Source of the DNA: Neodiprion pinetum
Lineage: Eukaryota; Arthropoda; Insecta; Hymenoptera; Diprionidae
Direction: 5' to 3'
Length of the DNA stretch: 64,000 nucleotides
NCBI RefSeq assembly: GCF_021155775.2
Contig: NC_060234.1
Coordinates: 23,988,026 to 24,052,025, forward strand
The position numbers and the translations under genes are program-made. The notes beneath the pieces are model-generated. The model did no database searches. It was given only the letters and a program-made list of their open reading frames with translations, and was not told the DNA's origin. Positions 56,001 through 62,000 of this stretch are shown here, one piece after another; within the stretch, counting starts at the first letter, position 1; each line of letters begins with the position of its first letter.

Positions 56001-59000
56001 AAATGGCATTTTTAGATAATTTCATTTTGATTTCACACACTTATTTATGATGATATATTTTCCCATGCGTACTTTTATCTGGTTCTCTGTTACAGTAACG
56101 GAATGGATCTCCTGTGAATCCGTCATTACAAGTGCAAGATGGTAAATGATTGATTACACGACACTGTGCATTTTGACCACATGTTCCTGGACATGGGTCT
56201 TGACACTTGGAACGAATACACGCCAGGCTTGGTGCGCAGTCTGAATTGATTACACATTCAGGGCGGCAACCCTCATAGGGATTTCCAATATAGTCCGTCA
56301 AGCAAGAACATGCTCCTGCACCATTTCTTTCTACGCATTTAGCATTGGCACCACATGGGGATGGCGTGCATGGTGACTGAGTTGTAACAGTTTGAACTAA
56401 AATAAGAGTTGAAGATTTTAAGTAACCGAATGATCTAATGCACTATGACGTTTCATTGTGACTACTCACTTGGTTGAATGTTGCACTGAGTAAATGGATC
56501 GCCTGTGTACCCAATACTGCAAACGCACATTGGTGTGTGACTAACCACCTGACATTCAGTGTTGGCACCACAGGATCCGAGACAGGGATTCTGACATTTT
56601 TTATTGATACACGCAAGTCGACTAGAACATTCACTGTTGCTAATACACTCGGGTTTGCAATTTGGAGGAGATCCAATAAATTCGGGTAAGCAAGAACACG
56701 ATGGGGAACCATTGATGACTTGACATTGTGCGTTGAGTCCGCAAGGTGATGGTTGGCATGGATTTGTCTCGGTAATGGGGGTTTGCTCTAAAATATTGTA
56801 TAATTATTGCTAAACACCGTAAACTAAGTAAGGCCAATACTGAAGATAAGGGCTCGATATCTTACGTATCGGGGAACATCTAATAAAAGGATCCCCCGTT
56901 AGTTGTCCAACACAACTGCAGATAGGATTGTGGTTTATGACTTGACACGTAGCTCCCATTCCACAAGTGCCTGGGCATGGGTCTCTGCATTTTTGGTTTA
57001 TACAAGCTTCATTCTGAGCACAATCTGTGCTAACGATACACTCAGGTCTGCATGTTGGAGGGCTGCCAATAAATCCAATGACACACGTACATACAGCCAA
57101 GTTATTGACTACTCTACATTGACTATTAGGCCCGCATGGTGATGGATTGCAAGGCTGTACAGTTACCGGCTCTATTGAGAAATTCAATGTTTACAATTAA
57201 AATCCAATGTTTCCAGGGGATAACGTATACGCAACAGAAAGATATTATACCTATAACTGGCGTGCATAACACGAATGCATTTCCTGTCATTCGCACTGGA
57301 CAGCTGCACATGGGAACATGGGAGAAGACTGTGCATTGGGCATTTTGGCCACAAGTACCAGGACAAGGATCTATGCATTTATTATTTCTGCAAGCCTTTT
57401 CTACGGAGCAGTCTGTATTCAAAACACATTCGGGACGACAGCCGACATAAGGATCTCCTTGATATTCTGGTGAACATGTACACACTCCTCTATTACATTG
57501 AGCATTTGGACCACACGGAGATGGATTGCAAGGGTCTGATTCATCGGCTACAGCTTCTGTAAACATATAGTTTTGACGAATGCATACATCAGAAGACATC
57601 TATAAATTCATAACAAAACTATAAAAGATACGTTTCACAGAAATTAAAAGACGTTAAGTTATTCAATACGTTCAATTTTATAATTAAGTGACTATGATTA
57701 CATTTTGATCGTTTTCTTAACTGTATTTGATGCATACAGTATAAAGCTGGACCGAATTATTTTATATCTTTTACTATTTTAAAACAAAGTGGTCATTACC
57801 ATTTGCTGATTTCAAAAAATAAACTGCTAAATGAATCGATGTTACAGATGCTTTTCCTAAAACGTATCTACAAGTGCTGCTTGAATCCGTAATCATAATC
57901 AATATCAATAAATTCAAATTTTTTGTTCTTACGTGTCGGTGGTTTAGGATAACAGTTACTGAATGGATCACCAGTATAACCCTCGTGACATGTACACATT
58001 GGGGTATGGTTAATGACTGTGCACTGAGCGTCAAAGCCGCAAGAACCTGGACAAGGATCCCTACACTTTTCCCTGATACAAGCTGTACTACTTGTGCAAT
58101 CAGAGTTGATAGTGCATTCGGGTTTACAGTTTGGTGGACTACCAATGTAACTTGGTAGGCAAGAACACGAAGGTGAGCCTCTAATGTCGCGACATTCTGA
58201 ATGTGGTCCACACGGTGAGGATGCACATGGGTTTTGAATTGGAACAGGACTTGGTGGTGGTGCTGAAATTTTATGAATTAAATGGTTGTGTTTCAATGGT
58301 TTGCGTGACGTGGCAAATAATATAAATAAAACTTCGGATCCTTACGTGGAATATGAGAGCATCGTGTAAATGGATCACCACTGAATCCTTCTTTACATGC
58401 ACATATTGGACTGTGATTTAAGACCTCACAATTTGTATTTAGACCACATGGGCTTGGGCACGGGTTAAGGCATTTCTGATTGATACATGCTTTGTTTGTC
58501 GGGCATTCAGAGCTTACAACACATTCGGGTCTACATCCTGGAGGACTTCCTGTATATTCAGGGAGACATGAGCATACTGCTTGTCCATTGGAAGTGCGAC
58601 ATTGACTATTCGGGCCACAAGGAGATGGATGACATGGGTCGCTTGGATCTGCATCTACTATAATAGGTCAGTATGGAATTGTGATTATTCTATGAAAACA
58701 AAATTCGCATTGTCATACCGAATTAACAAAACCTTACCAGGTTGTGGTGTTGGACTACAATAACGGAACGGATCTCCGGTAAATTGAGGTACACAAGTAC
58801 ATGAAGGTAAATGGTTTATGACTTGACACTCAGCATTCTGACCGCAGGTTCCAGGACAAGGGTTTTGACATTTCGACCGAATGCACGCTAAACTTGAGAG
58901 ACAGTCTGAATTGACTACACATTCTGGGCGACAGCCTTCGTAAGGATTTCCAATATATTCTGGTAAACACGAACATGATCCCACATTGTTCTGTTCTCTA

Positions 59001-62000
59001 CATACAGCATTAGATCCACATGGAGAAGGTGTGCATGGAGATATGTCATCATACACTGGGTCAGCTGTGTGAAAATATGTTTGTTTACGCAGGCGAAATA
59101 TAAGTGCACAAAGTTCTCGAGTGAATAGATCATCAGTCTTACGTTGTTTAGTGCTGCACAAAGTGAATGGATCACCAACATATCCAGTGCTACAAACGCA
59201 CATTGGTGTGTGGCTCACAACACGACACTCTGCATTTGCTCCACAAGAACCTGGGCATGGGTCTTTACACTTTTGGTTGATGCATGCCAAATGGCTAGAG
59301 CATTCACTATTACTAACGCATTCAGGCCTACAGTTTGGTGGGGACCCTGTAAATTCTTGCATACAGGAGCAGGAAGGTGATTCATTAATCACCTGACACT
59401 GAGAATTTGGACCGCAAGGTGATGGTTGACATGGATTGACATGTACAACTGGTGTTTCAACTACATGTAAAAGATTCATAAGATATTAATGACAACGTCT
59501 TCAGAATTTATATTTTACTAACAATAAATGCAAAGCTGCGTAGCAGAATATATCTGAGAGGTTGACCATTTGTAACTAAGGACTCGCATGCAGCATCGGT
59601 ATGGAATATACAATTGTAATGACATGCTCTATTTTATGAGGCTGAATGGTTAAAATATGCTAGTTGTTATCAAAGTGTGTATTTAACTATTGGCCTTACG
59701 TATTAATTCGCATCGCACGAATGGGTCACCAGTGTATCTTGGAGGGCAGCTGCATATGGGATTATGGTTATTAACTTGGCACTGGGCTCGAAGACCGCAC
59801 GTACCAGGACATGGGTCGATGCATTTTTGATTGCTGCATGCTTCATTTCGCTCACAGTCGGAGCTTACAACACATTCGGGTCTACAGGATGGCGGGCTGC
59901 CCATAAAACCCGGAACACATGAACATACTGCTTGCCCATTTATCGTACGACACTGGCTATTAGGTCCACAAGGCGATGGGTTGCATGGATTTGACACAAC
60001 AGGATCTATGACGAAATTGATAAAGGTCTTAACCGAAGAACTCGAACTAATATATATCTCATGAATGATAAAGTTACCTTTAGCAGGTGCACACAGTACG
60101 AACGCATTTCCATCCATTCCTGGAGGACAACTGCACATAGGCACGTGATTATACACGTTACATTCCGCATTCGGTGCACAAGTTCCAGGACACGGATCAA
60201 TACACTTGTTCCGTATGCAAGCTCTATTCAGTGGACACTCTATATTAAGAATGCATTCCGGTCTACAACCCACGTATGGGTCACCTTGATATTCTGGCAA
60301 ACAAGTACACGCACCCTGGTTGCATTCAGCATTTGATCCACAAGGGGAAGGATTACATGGGTCTATTTCCACAACGTCCGCTACTGTAAGTATTACAATA
60401 CTTAGTTTCTGGGTCAAACTACAATGTTATACCATGTGAATTAATCTATCCTTACTTGGTGGTTTAGGATAGCAATTACTAAATGGATCTCCAGTATATC
60501 CATCGGGGCAAATGCAGGTTGGAGTGTGATTGATGACGTTACACTGAGCACTTATACCACATGCGCCAGAACATGGGTCGCGGCACTTTTCTCGCATGCA
60601 TGCTCTATTACTTGGGCAGTCAGGATTTATGGTGCACTCTGGTCTACAACTGGGTGGGCTGCCAATGTAATTGGATAGACAAGAACAGGAGGGTGAGCCT
60701 CCTACATTACGACATTCTGCGTAAGGTCCACATGGTGAGGGTACACATGGATTCTGCACTGGTATTATTTCCGGAGATGGTTCTATGAGATAAATGATGG
60801 CAAAATGATAAATTTTCAAACGGTTATAAATGAAGCTGAATTGGACTTGACTTCAAATATCAATTTACTTTTACAAGTCTCTGAGTTAATGAATTAAAAA
60901 AACATCATAAGGATTCTTTACATCCATTTCATCGAACTAGTATTTTTTTCTTACTTGGAATAGAGAAGCATCGGGTGAATGGATCTCCTGTATAGCCAGG
61001 TTTGCAAGCACATATAGGACTGTGACTCAACACTTCGCAATTGGTATTCAAGCCGCATGGATTGGGGCATGGGTTAACGCATTTCTGATTGATACAAGCT
61101 TTGTTTGCGGCACATTCTGAGCTTACAACACATTCGGGTCGACAGGCAGGTGGACTTCCGACATATTCTGGTAGACACGAGCATACAGCCTGTCCATTAA
61201 TATTGCGGCACTGACTATTTGGTCCACACGGTGATGGATTACATGGATCTTGCGGATCTGCTTCAATTACTGTTGAATGATGTTTTATGATTATTTCACT
61301 GTAGTTCGAATTATGTTTACTGATGGCAAACAAAATAATATTTCACCTGGTTCTGGTGCTAGATGACAGTAACGGAACGGATCTCCAGTGAAACCGGGTA
61401 TACATGTGCATGAAGGCAGATGATTAATAACTTGACATTGTGCATTCGTGCCGCAAGTTCCAGGACAAGGATTTTGGCATTTAGAACGAATACAAGCAAG
61501 ATTTGATACACAATCTGAATTAACAACACACTCTGGACGGCATCCTTCGTACGGGTTACCGATGTGTTCTGGTAGGCATGTACACGATCCAGCGCCATTT
61601 TGCTCATTGCAAATTGCATTCGAACCACATGGTGATGGCGTACAAGGAGATGGTTGTTCATATATTGGATCAGCTATTGAAGCATTTACATATTAGTGAC
61701 GATTTTATTCATTAATTAACGAACTAATCAAGTTATGAAAGTATTGTTCTTACGTTGTTTGAGAACACATTGAGTAAAGGGATCACCGGTATAACCGATC
61801 GTGCAAACACACATTGGGGTATGACTAACTGTGCGGCATTCAGCGGAGGCACCACATGAACCTGGGCACGGGTCTTTACATTTCTGATTAATGCATGCCA
61901 AATGACTAGAGCATTCACTATTGCTGACACATTCTGGTCGGCAATTTGGCGGTGAACCCGTGAACTCTGGTAGACACGAGCATGATGGCGAATCATTAAT